Shown in pieces: positions 14,332-21,785 of a stretch of 21,785 nt of DNA. The stretch comes from an uncultured Prevotella sp. (GTDB taxonomy: Bacteria > Bacteroidota > Bacteroidia > Bacteroidales > Bacteroidaceae). The notes under the pieces were generated by a model. The model saw only the letters and a program-made list of their open reading frames with translations, ran no database searches and was not told the DNA's origin. The DNA is taken from assembly GCA_900765465.1 (NCBI GenBank), contig CAAFRM010000208.1, positions 1 to 21,785 of the forward strand, given 5' to 3'. A program made the position numbers and the translations under genes. Position 1 is the stretch's first letter. Every line of letters starts with the position of its first letter.

Positions 14332-16809
14332 CTAATCTTGATAGTAAACTCGCTTCACTCGGCTGCTGATAGTGGTCAGTACCTCGTAAGGAATGGTGTC
14401 AAGAATATCGCTCAGCGTCTGAACCGGCAGATGCTCACCGAAGATTTCTACGGAATCACCTTCCTTGCAGTTGATGTCAGTTACATCTATCATGGCTACA
14501 TCCATGCAGATGTTGCCCACATACTCAGCCTTCTGTCCGTTGACCAGACAGTAGGCATGTCGATTGCCCAGATGACGGTTTAAGCCGTCGGCATAACCGA
14601 TAGGAATGGCGGCGATGACACTGTCTCTGTCGAGGATGGTCTTGCGACTGTAGCCCACGCTATCCCCTGCCTTGATGTTGTGCATCTGCAGGATGGTGGT
14701 CTTCAAGGTGCTCACGCAGTTGATGGTCTCGTTGTTGCGTGAGTTGATGCCGTAAAGTCCCAGACCCAGGCGACACATATCCAACTGGCGCTCCGGGAAA
14801 TGCTCGATACCTGCCGAATTGCAGATATGGCGCAGAATCTTATGGTCGAAGGCAGCCTGCAACTGCTTGCTGCCCTTGTCGAACAGTTCAAACTGATGGG
14901 CTGAGAAATCATCGAAGCAATCGGCATCACTGCCCACGAAATGAGAGAACACCGAACGAGGGATGATGGCATTCTGATGCTTCAGCTTGCCTATCAGTTC
15001 CTCCATATCGTTCTCTGGGTCGAAGCCCAGACGATGCATACCTGTATCCAGCTTGATGTGGACAGGGAATCCGGTGACTCCCTCCTTCTCGGCTGCCTTG
15101 ATCAGCGCATCGAGCAGACGGAAGGAATATACCTCAGGCTCCAGGTCGTAATCAAACATAGTCTTGAAGGCGGTCATCTCAGGGTTCATGATCATGATGT
15201 TGCTGGTGATGCCGTTCTTGCGAAGGGTAACACCCTCATCGGCCACTGCCACGGCAAGATAATCCACACGGTGGTCCTGCAAGGTCTTGGCTATCTCCAC
15301 GGCTCCTGCTCCATAACCGTCTGCCTTGATCATGCAGACCAGTTTGGTTTCCGACTTCATAAATGCACGGTAGTAGTTCAGATTGGCTACCACGGCATTC
15401 AGGTTCACTTCGAGCGTGGTTTCGTGTACCTTCTGAACCAGCAACTCCGTCAACTGGTCGAAACCAAACTGGCGGGCGCCCTTCAGCAGGATTACCTCGT
15501 CACGAAGCGATGCAAACACCTCGCTCTTGATAAACTCCTCCACGTCCTGGAAGAAGAACTTTTCTGAAATCTGAATGGCATCATGCTGCTGGCAGAGTTC
15601 TGGTCCGATACCGATGAACTTCACCACGCCACGCTTGCGAGCCAGGTCGCTTACTTCCTTATAGAGAGCCTCAGGCGACAGACCGCTCTGATAGATGTCG
15701 CTCAATATCAGCGTATGGCGACGGCCACGGTGGTCAGGACGGCGGTTCATGAAGTCGAGGGCGATGTCGAGCGAATTGATATCGCTGTTGTAGCTGTCGT
15801 TGATAAGGGTGCAGCCATGCTGTCCCACCTTCACTTCCAGTCTCATCGCCACAGGTTCCAGTTTTGCCATGCGCTTGTCGATATCCTCGGCAGAAACACC
15901 GAGCTTCGAAGCCACCACGGCACTGATGATGGAGTTCTGGATAGATGCATCATCGATGAATGGGATGGAGAAGCTGTCAATCTCTCCTTTATAGATATAA
16001 GTGATGACGCTCACGTTCTGCTGCTTCTCGATGTTCTTCACATAGAAAGGAGCCTCAGGGTTCTTGAGCGACCAGAAAAGTTTTTCTCCCTTATAATCTG
16101 GATATTCAGCCACCACCTTGGTAATCAGTTCGTCATCGCCATCGTAAACCACGGTCTCTGCATCATGGAAGAGGATAAGCTTTTCTCTGCACTTCTCCTC
16201 CAGGGAAGAGAAGTTCTCCTGATGGGCAGAACCCACATTGGTGAGTACGGCGATGGTAGGCTGGATGATGTCACGCAGGGCAAGCATCTCGCCCGGCTGA
16301 CTGATACCAGCCTCGAACACGCCCACCTGGGTCTGCTCGTTCATGAGCCAGACCGACAATGGCACACCTATCTGCGAATTGTAACTGCGTGGACTGCGGG
16401 TAACGAACATGCTCGGTGAGAGCAGCTGATAAAGCCACTCCTTGACCATGGTCTTGCCATTAGAACCCGTAATACCCACGATAGGGATGTTGAATTCATC
16501 ACGATGACGTTCTGCCAGGCGCTGGAGAGCCTCCAGCGTGTTGACAACCTTCAGGAAGTTGGCTCCCGGATAATCAGAAGCATATCCCTTAGGGACATCA
16601 GTCACCACAAAGTTCTTGACTCCACGACGATACAACTCCGGAATGTAGTTGTGACCGTCATTACGCTCAGACTTGAGCGCAAAGAACAGAGTTTCCTCTG
16701 GGAAACAAAGTGAACGACTATCGGTCAGGATAAAACCGATGCTGGTATCATTGTCTCCATAGCGACGCGCACCTATCAGTGTGGTTACCTTTTCAATAGT
16801 ATATGTCAT
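14332..16809 (-). CDS. murF-alr: Bifunctional UDP-MurNAc-tripeptide:D-Ala-D-Ala ligase / alanine racemase
   Basis: An 825-aa fusion, well known in Bacteroidota. The N-terminal half (about 1-455) is a Mur ligase with ATP-binding GITGSNGKT (112-120), SYNSQIGVP, ITNVGSAH-like LTNVGSAHQENF and INDSYNSD. It adds D-Ala-D-Ala to the UDP-MurNAc-tripeptide. The C-terminal half (about 463-825) is a PLP alanine racemase with K495 in MIKADGYGAGA binding the cofactor. The second catalytic base is probably Y720 (SVGYSRKT). IKLDTGMHRLGF, MCRLGLGLYG and GYADGLNR are family blocks. Linking both halves lets one protein supply D-Ala and use the dipeptide made from it. The frame is uninterrupted. It lies 52 nt after the GSCFA gene with no promoter box between, and ends at a strong terminator. 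Confidence 0.96.
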   Translation of the reverse strand: MTYTIEKVTTLIGARRYGDNDTSIGFILTDSRSLCFPEETLFFALKSERNDGHNYIPELYRRGVKNFVVTDVPKGYASDYPGANFLKVVNTLEALQRLAERHRDEFNIPIVGITGSNGKTMVKEWLYQLLSPSMFVTRSPRSYNSQIGVPLSVWLMNEQTQVGVFEAGISQPGEMLALRDIIQPTIAVLTNVGSAHQENFSSLEEKCREKLILFHDAETVVYDGDDELITKVVAEYPDYKGEKLFWSLKNPEAPFYVKNIEKQQNVSVITYIYKGEIDSFSIPFIDDASIQNSIISAVVASKLGVSAEDIDKRMAKLEPVAMRLEVKVGQHGCTLINDSYNSDINSLDIALDFMNRRPDHRGRRHTLILSDIYQSGLSPEALYKEVSDLARKRGVVKFIGIGPELCQQHDAIQISEKFFFQDVEEFIKSEVFASLRDEVILLKGARQFGFDQLTELLVQKVHETTLEVNLNAVVANLNYYRAFMKSETKLVCMIKADGYGAGAVEIAKTLQDHRVDYLAVAVADEGVTLRKNGITSNIMIMNPEMTAFKTMFDYDLEPEVYSFRLLDALIKAAEKEGVTGFPVHIKLDTGMHRLGFDPENDMEELIGKLKHQNAIIPRSVFSHFVGSDADCFDDFSAHQFELFDKGSKQLQAAFDHKILRHICNSAGIEHFPERQLDMCRLGLGLYGINSRNNETINCVSTLKTTILQMHNIKAGDSVGYSRKTILDRDSVIAAIPIGYADGLNRHLGNRHAYCLVNGQKAEYVGNICMDVAMIDVTDINCKEGDSVEIFGEHLPVQTLSDILDTIPYEVLTTISSRVKRVYYQD

Positions 16810-16861
16810 TGTCTTTATACTTTAATGTTTCTATTATCAATAAGAGAAAATCATCTTTATT

Positions 16862-17650
16862 TTATAGAAGATGATACTTCTCCTCAAATTGTCTTTTCTT
16901 CTCTTCCGTCCGGGCGATGAACTTCTGATGTTCCTCGCTTTCGGGGTGGAAGGGCTTGTGGCCGAGTGCTTCCCGGATGGGTCTCCAGTCTTCCAGAAAC
17001 TGTTCTGCGGCTTTGCCGAAATAGGCGGCACGGAACTTTTCCCAGATATACTCCACAGCCTGCTGGCTCGGATGCAGCATGTCTTCCTGGTAGAAGCGAT
17101 AATCACGAAGTTCATCGTTCATGATTTCGTAAGCAGGGAAATAACTCACCACTCCCGGATTCGCCTTCACCAGTTTATCTGCTGCCAACTGGAGCGTTGC
17201 CTTCGAAAGCTGGCTCCCGTGGTAGCCGTATTTGGCGTAGCGGATAGGACTGACGGTTATAATCACCTTTTCAGCTTTCAGCAAATCAACGGCCTTCTGC
17301 AGATACCCGGCACATTCCTCCACGCTCAATTCCCTTTCCTCGAAAAGGCGCTGCGGACGCTTTTGGCAGTTATCCACAATCTCGCCCGTTTCCTTCAGAA
17401 TATACACGTGGTTCGTACCCAGCGTAAACACAGCCACACGAGGCTGAACCTCCAGGCTCTTCTCCACGGTATGGAGAATGCTTGCCGGATTATACATCAC
17501 CCCGAAGGGATTCACCGTGGCACGGAAGCGGTTTTCCACAAACCTGCGACCCAGATTGTCGGCAAAGCAACTGCCCACAAAGAGCATTCGCTCTGCCGGT
17601 TGTATCTCGAAGTCGGCCTTCGGAATCTCTATTTCAGTTCGAAACAGCAT
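16862..17650 (-). CDS. GSCFA-domain protein, SGNH hydrolase-like
   Basis: A 262-aa protein without a signal peptide. It holds the motif that names the family, GSCFADN (26-32), with S27 in the nucleophile position of SGNH-type esterases. Other expected blocks are NPFGVMYNP (47-55), TLGTNHVY (77-83, with N80) and DMLHPS (190-195, giving the D190/H193 pair). This pattern supports an SGNH-like acyl hydrolase or transferase. The substrate is not known to me. It lies 14 nt after the YfhO-type gene and 52 nt before murF-alr, in a predicted envelope operon, so a role in cell-wall or surface-glycan modification is a reasonable inference. The C-terminal tail is charged and helical (HPESEEHQKFIARTEEKKRQFEEKY). 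Confidence 0.87.
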   Translation of the reverse strand: MLFRTEIEIPKADFEIQPAERMLFVGSCFADNLGRRFVENRFRATVNPFGVMYNPASILHTVEKSLEVQPRVAVFTLGTNHVYILKETGEIVDNCQKRPQRLFEERELSVEECAGYLQKAVDLLKAEKVIITVSPIRYAKYGYHGSQLSKATLQLAADKLVKANPGVVSYFPAYEIMNDELRDYRFYQEDMLHPSQQAVEYIWEKFRAAYFGKAAEQFLEDWRPIREALGHKPFHPESEEHQKFIARTEEKKRQFEEKYHLL

Positions 17651-17664
17651 CTTCTGGCTCCCTT

Positions 17665-20172
17665 CTATTCCTTCACTTCCTGTGAAGCCTTCTTGCGTCT
17701 CTTCACTTTCACTCCTATACCTATTATAATAAGGAGTACGAGAACGCCGTAACCGATGTAAGCGATGGTCTCGGTGTTCTTCAGCGACTGAGGATGGAAG
17801 TCGAGCACCACCTTGTGGCTGCCTGCCTTCACGTTCAGGGCACGCAGAATGTAATCCACTCTGCCCAGTTCCACAGACTCTCCATCCACCGTAGCCGTCC
17901 AGCCCGGATAGTAAATCTCAGAGAAGACGATGACACCACCCTTGCTTGACTTCACCTCGTAAGTCAGGTTGTTTGGCTTATACTGAACCAGCTTCACCAC
18001 TGAAGTATCATCCTGCTTCACGCTCTGATCCAATTGCTCCTTGAACTTGGCATCAGCCACAGCCACATGACGCAGGTTCACCTTGCCCACGCCCTCGATT
18101 TCCTCGTTGGCATTGTTCACATACTTCACCTCATCCACAAACCAGGCATTGCCGTAAGCGTATGGATTCTGCACCGGAACAGTCTGACCGCCCTGCAGAG
18201 GCATGATGAAATATTTGGTGTTCAGCATGTTCAACACAGGGAAGATGCTGTCGCTGTTCACTTTGGTCATGTCGCCGCCGGCAGCAGCCACAGCCTGCAT
18301 GGTCTTCTGCATCTCCGGAGCGATATGCGCATCAATCATCTCCTGATAACGGCGCAGCTTGGCAGCATGATAACCGCCGATGCTCTTATGATAGTAAGAG
18401 GTCTCGTTCTCATTGAAGGTATTCGATGCCAGATTGAGCACACGATAGTCGAGCGACTTGTCACGACAGATAATCTTGTCGGTCTCCGTCATCTGCTGAG
18501 GTGCATCACGCTCAATCTTATCTACAAACATATCATCGTAGAGATAACGCTTATTCACCATCCACATATCCACCAGACAGAGCACGGCGATACCGGCAAT
18601 CATGAACTCGGCACCCAGCTTCTTCATCTTGTAAAGCATCAGGAAGCCGAAGCCGATGAGGATAATCCAGAACGAACGCCAGCAGTCGGATGTAAAGATG
18701 CCCTTACGGATTTCGATGAGGTTGCTCATCAGCGGTCCCTGATATTCGGCAGGCAACTGCTGCAGCGCCTGGGTCTCCTGCACGGAGATGAAATCAGGGA
18801 AGAATACGCTTGGTATCAGGGCGAAAAGCAGGCAGAAACCTGCCGTCAGACCCAAACTGGCATATACATATTTTATCTTGGTGGTCAGCACCTCAGGCTC
18901 ATCCACCAGTTTCTTCAGCGCCATCATCGCCAGCAGCGGGATGGTAAACTCGGCTATCACGAGGATGGATGCCACCGTTCGGAACTTGGCATACATCGGG
19001 ATATAATCCAGGAAGAAATTGGTAAACGGCATGAAGTTTCTACCCCAGGAGAGCAGGATGCTCAGGATGGTGGCAGCCAGCAAAGCCCACTTCATCGGAC
19101 CCTTTACGATAAAGAGACCCAGGATGAAGAGCATGCAGACGAAGGCTCCCACATAAACCGGACCGCTCGTGCCAGGCTGGTTGCCCCAGTACTGGCCCAA
19201 CTGCTGATAAATCTGCACAAAGTTAGGATCAGCCTTCTCCATCGCCTTCTCGTTTTGAGAAAGCGGCACAGAGGCGCCACCCTTGGCATCAGGAATCATC
19301 AGTGTCCAGGTTTCGTCGATGCCGTAACTCCACTGGGTGATATAATCTCTATCCAATCCGCTACTGATCTGATTGGCAGCGTTTTTCTTCACCAGTTCAC
19401 TCTTTCCTCGCATGGTTTCCTGTCCATACTGCCAGGTGTGATAAAGATTCGTCAGGTTGAGCGAGATACCGATGAGGGCACCCACCACGCACACTGCCGT
19501 AGCCTTTCCGAAGCGGGCGAGTTCTCCCTTCTTGATGGCATCCACCAAGTAGGCAATCACCATGAAGAGGATGATGAAGAGATAGTAGTAAGTCATCTGC
19601 ACGTGGTTGGCATTCACCTCGAAAGCCGAGAAGATGGCGGTGAGGAGCAAGCCTTTCAGATACTTACCCCGGTAAGCCAGCACCACGCCCGCAATCATTG
19701 GCGGCAGATAGGCAAGTGCCCACACCTTCCAGATATGGCCGGCGGCGATGATGATAAAGAAGTAGGACGAGAATGCCCAGATGATACTTCCCAATGCAGC
19801 CAGCGACTGTCGGAAATCGAAGGCTCGCAGCATGATATAGAAGCCCAGAAGATAGACAAACACATACCATACATAGTCGGGTAACCACAGATGATAAGCC
19901 TTCGTCACCTGGTCGAGCACCTTGGTACTTCCATACGAAGGTGCAATCTGGTAAGTTGGCATACCACCAAACACGGAGTTAGTCCAGCGAGTCGTCTCGC
20001 CGGTCTGCTGCTGGAAGAGTTCCTTCTCGTGTCCCAATCCCTTGCTTGCCGCAGAGTCGTGACGGAAGAGGATTCGTCCGTCCATGTCGGCAGGCATGAA
20101 GTACACGAAGGAAATCACCGCAAAAACAATCACCACTAGAATATCTAGCAGATACTTCTTCAAAAAATTCAT
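17665..20172 (-). CDS. YfhO-family polytopic membrane protein (GT-C-like glycosyltransferase candidate)
   Basis: An 835-aa inner-membrane protein with a dozen or more hydrophobic segments, the last one just before a basic tail (KVKRRKKASQEVKE). A soluble beta-rich domain lies before the final helix (about 600-800). The first outer loop has FRHDSAASKG (Asp39) and WTNSVFGGMPTYQ, the kind of acidic loop seen in GT-C enzymes. As I recall, Gram-positive YfhO homologues act in teichoic-acid glycosylation; the donor and acceptor in Bacteroidota are not known to me. The start is set at ATG 20172. The longer frame begins with TTG at 20205, but that codon is inside the predicted -7 box TATCTTTG, upstream of any transcript. 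It is first of three genes with GSCFA and murF-alr. Confidence 0.88.
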   Translation of the reverse strand: MNFLKKYLLDILVVIVFAVISFVYFMPADMDGRILFRHDSAASKGLGHEKELFQQQTGETTRWTNSVFGGMPTYQIAPSYGSTKVLDQVTKAYHLWLPDYVWYVFVYLLGFYIMLRAFDFRQSLAALGSIIWAFSSYFFIIIAAGHIWKVWALAYLPPMIAGVVLAYRGKYLKGLLLTAIFSAFEVNANHVQMTYYYLFIILFMVIAYLVDAIKKGELARFGKATAVCVVGALIGISLNLTNLYHTWQYGQETMRGKSELVKKNAANQISSGLDRDYITQWSYGIDETWTLMIPDAKGGASVPLSQNEKAMEKADPNFVQIYQQLGQYWGNQPGTSGPVYVGAFVCMLFILGLFIVKGPMKWALLAATILSILLSWGRNFMPFTNFFLDYIPMYAKFRTVASILVIAEFTIPLLAMMALKKLVDEPEVLTTKIKYVYASLGLTAGFCLLFALIPSVFFPDFISVQETQALQQLPAEYQGPLMSNLIEIRKGIFTSDCWRSFWIILIGFGFLMLYKMKKLGAEFMIAGIAVLCLVDMWMVNKRYLYDDMFVDKIERDAPQQMTETDKIICRDKSLDYRVLNLASNTFNENETSYYHKSIGGYHAAKLRRYQEMIDAHIAPEMQKTMQAVAAAGGDMTKVNSDSIFPVLNMLNTKYFIMPLQGGQTVPVQNPYAYGNAWFVDEVKYVNNANEEIEGVGKVNLRHVAVADAKFKEQLDQSVKQDDTSVVKLVQYKPNNLTYEVKSSKGGVIVFSEIYYPGWTATVDGESVELGRVDYILRALNVKAGSHKVVLDFHPQSLKNTETIAYIGYGVLVLLIIIGIGVKVKRRKKASQEVKE

Positions 20173-20202
20173 TTTCCTGTATAAACGTTTATAATTTGCT
20201 TG

Positions 20203-20233
20203 CAAAGATAATGAGAAATGAAGAATCTACAAA
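20203..20233 (-). promoter_or_regulatory. Predicted promoter of the yfhO-GSCFA-murF/alr operon
   Basis: On the minus strand TTTG (20230-20233) is followed after 19 bases by TATCTTTG (20203-20210). Both elements match the Bacteroidota consensus. The leader to ATG 20172 is about 24 nt. Confidence 0.7.
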
Positions 20234-20263
20234 ATAAAAAAAGAAACTTTTTACTTTTTTTAT

Positions 20264-20334
20264 GGCATAAACCGGTTTATGCCCCCAACGGCTTACCCAT
20301 ATAGGGGTTTTCCCCCATTTTTTAGGGATTCCCT
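20264..20334. promoter_or_regulatory. Cluster of palindromes in the divergent yfhO / PorT-like control region
   Basis: A 20-bp perfect palindrome, ggcataaaccggtttatgcc, occupies 20264-20283. It is followed by ggggttttcccc (20304-20315) and agggattccct (20324-20334), with an interrupted ccc/ggg pair at 20296-20306. The cluster sits between the two divergent promoters, 25-95 bp upstream of the plus-strand -7 box. It could be an operator region; the GGGG-TTTT-CCCC hairpin followed by a T-run could instead act as a weak terminator. I see no gene in 20173-20442. Confidence 0.5.
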
Positions 20335-20358
20335 CGCAGCAGCTTTCTTAAAATATAT

Positions 20359-20366
20359 TACCTTTG
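20359..20366 (+). promoter_or_regulatory. Predicted -7 element for the PorT-like gene
   Basis: TACCTTTG matches TAnnTTTG, 76 nt before the ATG. There is no -33 TTTG; the palindrome cluster lies immediately upstream. Confidence 0.55.
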
Positions 20367-20442
20367 CATTGACAAGACAATATTTCTTCACCCCCATACG
20401 TTATAATAGTCAGTAACATTAAAATAAAAGGAACAAAAAAAC

Positions 20443-21120
20443 ATGAAAAGAATTGTATTCTTCCTGATGGCAATGCTCATGATAGCACTCCCATCATCAG
20501 CACAGAACTATAAGAATAGTCAATACTACAACGAGAAGACGGGTCATCTCGACTACAAGTTCAACAACTATCTGGGCGAAGCCTACCTGGGCGTGCGCCT
20601 CGGTCCTGCCTTCACTTACGTTACTTCCGACGATGCCCGCCTGGATGGCGGCAAATGGCAGACCGGTCTCAACGTGGGTGTAGTAGGCGGTTTTGCGCTC
20701 AGCGAGTCAACTCCTGTATTCATGGAGACGGGTCTCTACTATATAGAAAAAGGTGGAAAGAAAGACCTGGGCGGAGGCAAGAAGATGACCTACGACCTCA
20801 ACTACCTGGAGATTCCGGTGCTCGTGAAATACAAGTACGAGGTGGATGATGAGTTCACCGTAGAGCCATTTGCCGGTGGATATTTCGCCATGGGCGTGGG
20901 CGGCAAGATCAAGAACTTTGCCGAGCGTGAGGCTCAGAGTTCCTTCAGAAGCAACAACTTCAGAAGATTCGACGGCGGTCTGCGCCTCGGATGCGGCGTG
21001 GGCTACGACATGTTCTATGCCGACCTCACCTACGACCTGGGACTTGCCAACATCTGCCACGACGATTTCGACAAGGCAAGAAACAGAGCCCTGATCTTCA
21101 ACTTTGGCGTAAACTTCTAA
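20443..21120 (+). CDS. PorT-like outer-membrane beta-barrel protein
   Basis: A 225-aa exported protein. The signal peptide is about 1-20 (KRIVFFLMAMLMIALPSSA), cut before QNYKNSQYY. The rest shows alternating hydrophobic/polar strands with Gly turns: YLGVRLGPAFTYV, QTGLNVGVVGGFALS, FMETGLYYIEKGGKK, LNYLEIPVLVKYKY, FTVEPFAGGYFAMGVGG, DGGLRLGCGVGYDMFYADLTYDLGLANI. The protein ends in FNFGVNF, a C-terminal aromatic strand as in outer-membrane barrels. The strand order and YLEIPVLVKY block fit the PorT/OMP_b-brl_2 family of small Bacteroidota barrels. The precise role is unknown; members include T9SS accessory proteins and many uncharacterised ones. The nucleosidase gene follows 57 nt later with no clear promoter between. 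Confidence 0.85.
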   Translation: MKRIVFFLMAMLMIALPSSAQNYKNSQYYNEKTGHLDYKFNNYLGEAYLGVRLGPAFTYVTSDDARLDGGKWQTGLNVGVVGGFALSESTPVFMETGLYYIEKGGKKDLGGGKKMTYDLNYLEIPVLVKYKYEVDDEFTVEPFAGGYFAMGVGGKIKNFAEREAQSSFRSNNFRRFDGGLRLGCGVGYDMFYADLTYDLGLANICHDDFDKARNRALIFNFGVNF

Positions 21121-21177
21121 TTTTTCAAAACGGGAAAGAAATCAGCAGATAACAGATATCAGAATATATCATTAGAA

Positions 21178-21785
21178 ATGAGAATAGGAATTATCGTTGC
21201 GATGGACAAGGAGTTCGCGCAACTCAAGACATTATTGACAGAATCGCAGACAGAGCGAAAGAATCAGAAAGACTTCGTCATCGGAAAGATTGGTGCCAAC
21301 GAAGTGGTGATGCAGCAGTGCGGCATCGGTAAGGTGAACAGTGCCATCGGAGCGGTGGAGATGATTGATAACTATCATCCCGACCTCGTCATCTCTTCAG
21401 GCGTTGCCGGAGGTGCCGATATCAACCTCAATGTAACCGAAGTGGTGGTAGCCACCAACTGCGTATACCACGATGCCTACTGCGGCGACGAGTGCGACTA
21501 CGGTCAGATTCTCGGCATGCCAGCCACCTTCAAGACTCCACAGGAGTATGTGGAAAAGGCACTTGCCATCAACAACCTGCCCGACAACAAGCACCCTAAG
21601 ATTCATGCCGGACAGATTGTAAGCGGCGAGTGGTTTGTGGATAGCAAGGAGAAGATGCGTTCCATCCTGGAACACTTCCCTCATGCTATGGCTGTAGATA
21701 TGGAAAGCTGCTCCATCGCACAGACCTGCCACATCTACAAGACTCCTTTCATCTCCTTCCGCATCATCAGCGATGTACCTCTGAA
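21178..21785 (+). CDS. mtnN: 5'-methylthioadenosine/S-adenosylhomocysteine nucleosidase, 5' part (cut by window end)
   Basis: The frame is open from ATG 21178 to the window edge, 202 residues of an expected 230 or so. The enzyme removes adenine from MTA and SAH, relieving inhibition of methyltransferases and feeding methionine recycling. The start MRIGIIVAMDKEF places the catalytic Glu at residue 12 as in E. coli. GIGKVNSA, SSGVAGGAD, SGEWFV, VDMESCSIAQ (Glu176) and IISDVP (catalytic Asp199) are present in order. The missing part is only the C-terminal helix. It may be cotranscribed with the barrel gene upstream. Confidence 0.95.
   Translation, partial: MRIGIIVAMDKEFAQLKTLLTESQTERKNQKDFVIGKIGANEVVMQQCGIGKVNSAIGAVEMIDNYHPDLVISSGVAGGADINLNVTEVVVATNCVYHDAYCGDECDYGQILGMPATFKTPQEYVEKALAINNLPDNKHPKIHAGQIVSGEWFVDSKEKMRSILEHFPHAMAVDMESCSIAQTCHIYKTPFISFRIISDVPL

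Noticed and set aside
15583..16419. A 278-codon frame antisense to the MurF half
   Set aside because: It mirrors a conserved gene and shows no domain or leader.
18034..19884. A 616-codon open frame antisense to the YfhO gene
   Set aside because: Its translation is His/Arg/Gln-rich low-quality sequence with no family signature, while the opposite strand encodes an evident membrane protein. It is a codon-bias shadow.
1..21785. Insertion sequences, prophage, integrase or toxin-antitoxin genes
   Set aside because: No transposase, integrase or phage protein is recognisable in any of the real frames, and base composition appears even.

Overview
The window reads as chromosomal DNA of a Bacteroidota member of the Prevotella/Segatella type. 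The evidence is a MurF-alanine racemase fusion, promoters of the Bacteroidota form (TAnnTTTG at -7, sometimes TTTG about 20 bases upstream), A-rich leaders without clear Shine-Dalgarno sequences, a PorT-like barrel protein, and a DnaA/MlaD/amidase neighbourhood typical of the group. The genus is an inference; no rRNA or tRNA gene is visible.

Layout. (1) 1-311: 3' end of a pnuC-type transporter, converging with dnaA (473-1888, minus) across a hairpin terminator. (2) 1889-2252: dnaA leader and promoter, one perfect DnaA box and a 10-bp inverted repeat. (3) 2253-5546, minus: a four-gene cluster of an orphan ribonucleotide-reductase C-terminal-domain protein, folB, an Amidase_3 cell-wall amidase and an MlaD/MCE lipid-transport protein. 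(4) 5724-6464, plus: a nitroreductase, converging with a GH2 enzyme on a 52-bp perfect palindrome that contains both stop codons. (5) 6503-14125, minus: a carbohydrate region. A predicted operon (galactitol-type PTS IIC without partners, a KduI isomerase with a signal peptide, an ExuT-like transporter) ends in a 14-nt tandem repeat and a hairpin terminator; the secreted two-discoidin GH2 enzyme follows under its own promoter. (6) 14332-20172, minus: an envelope operon of a YfhO-type membrane protein, a GSCFA hydrolase-like protein and MurF-Alr. (7) 20173-20442: a divergent control region with clustered palindromes. (8) 20443-21785, plus: a PorT-like outer-membrane barrel and the 5' part of mtnN (MTA/SAH nucleosidase), cut by the window edge.

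The least ordinary unit is IIC-kduI-exuT. It suggests uptake of acidic sugars (unsaturated uronates from pectin or glycosaminoglycans) in which the KduI isomerisation happens in the periplasm before import. The signal peptide and missing PTS partners are seen in the window; the pathway is inferred. The second item worth following is the free-standing copy of a domain normally fused to B12-dependent ribonucleotide reductase.
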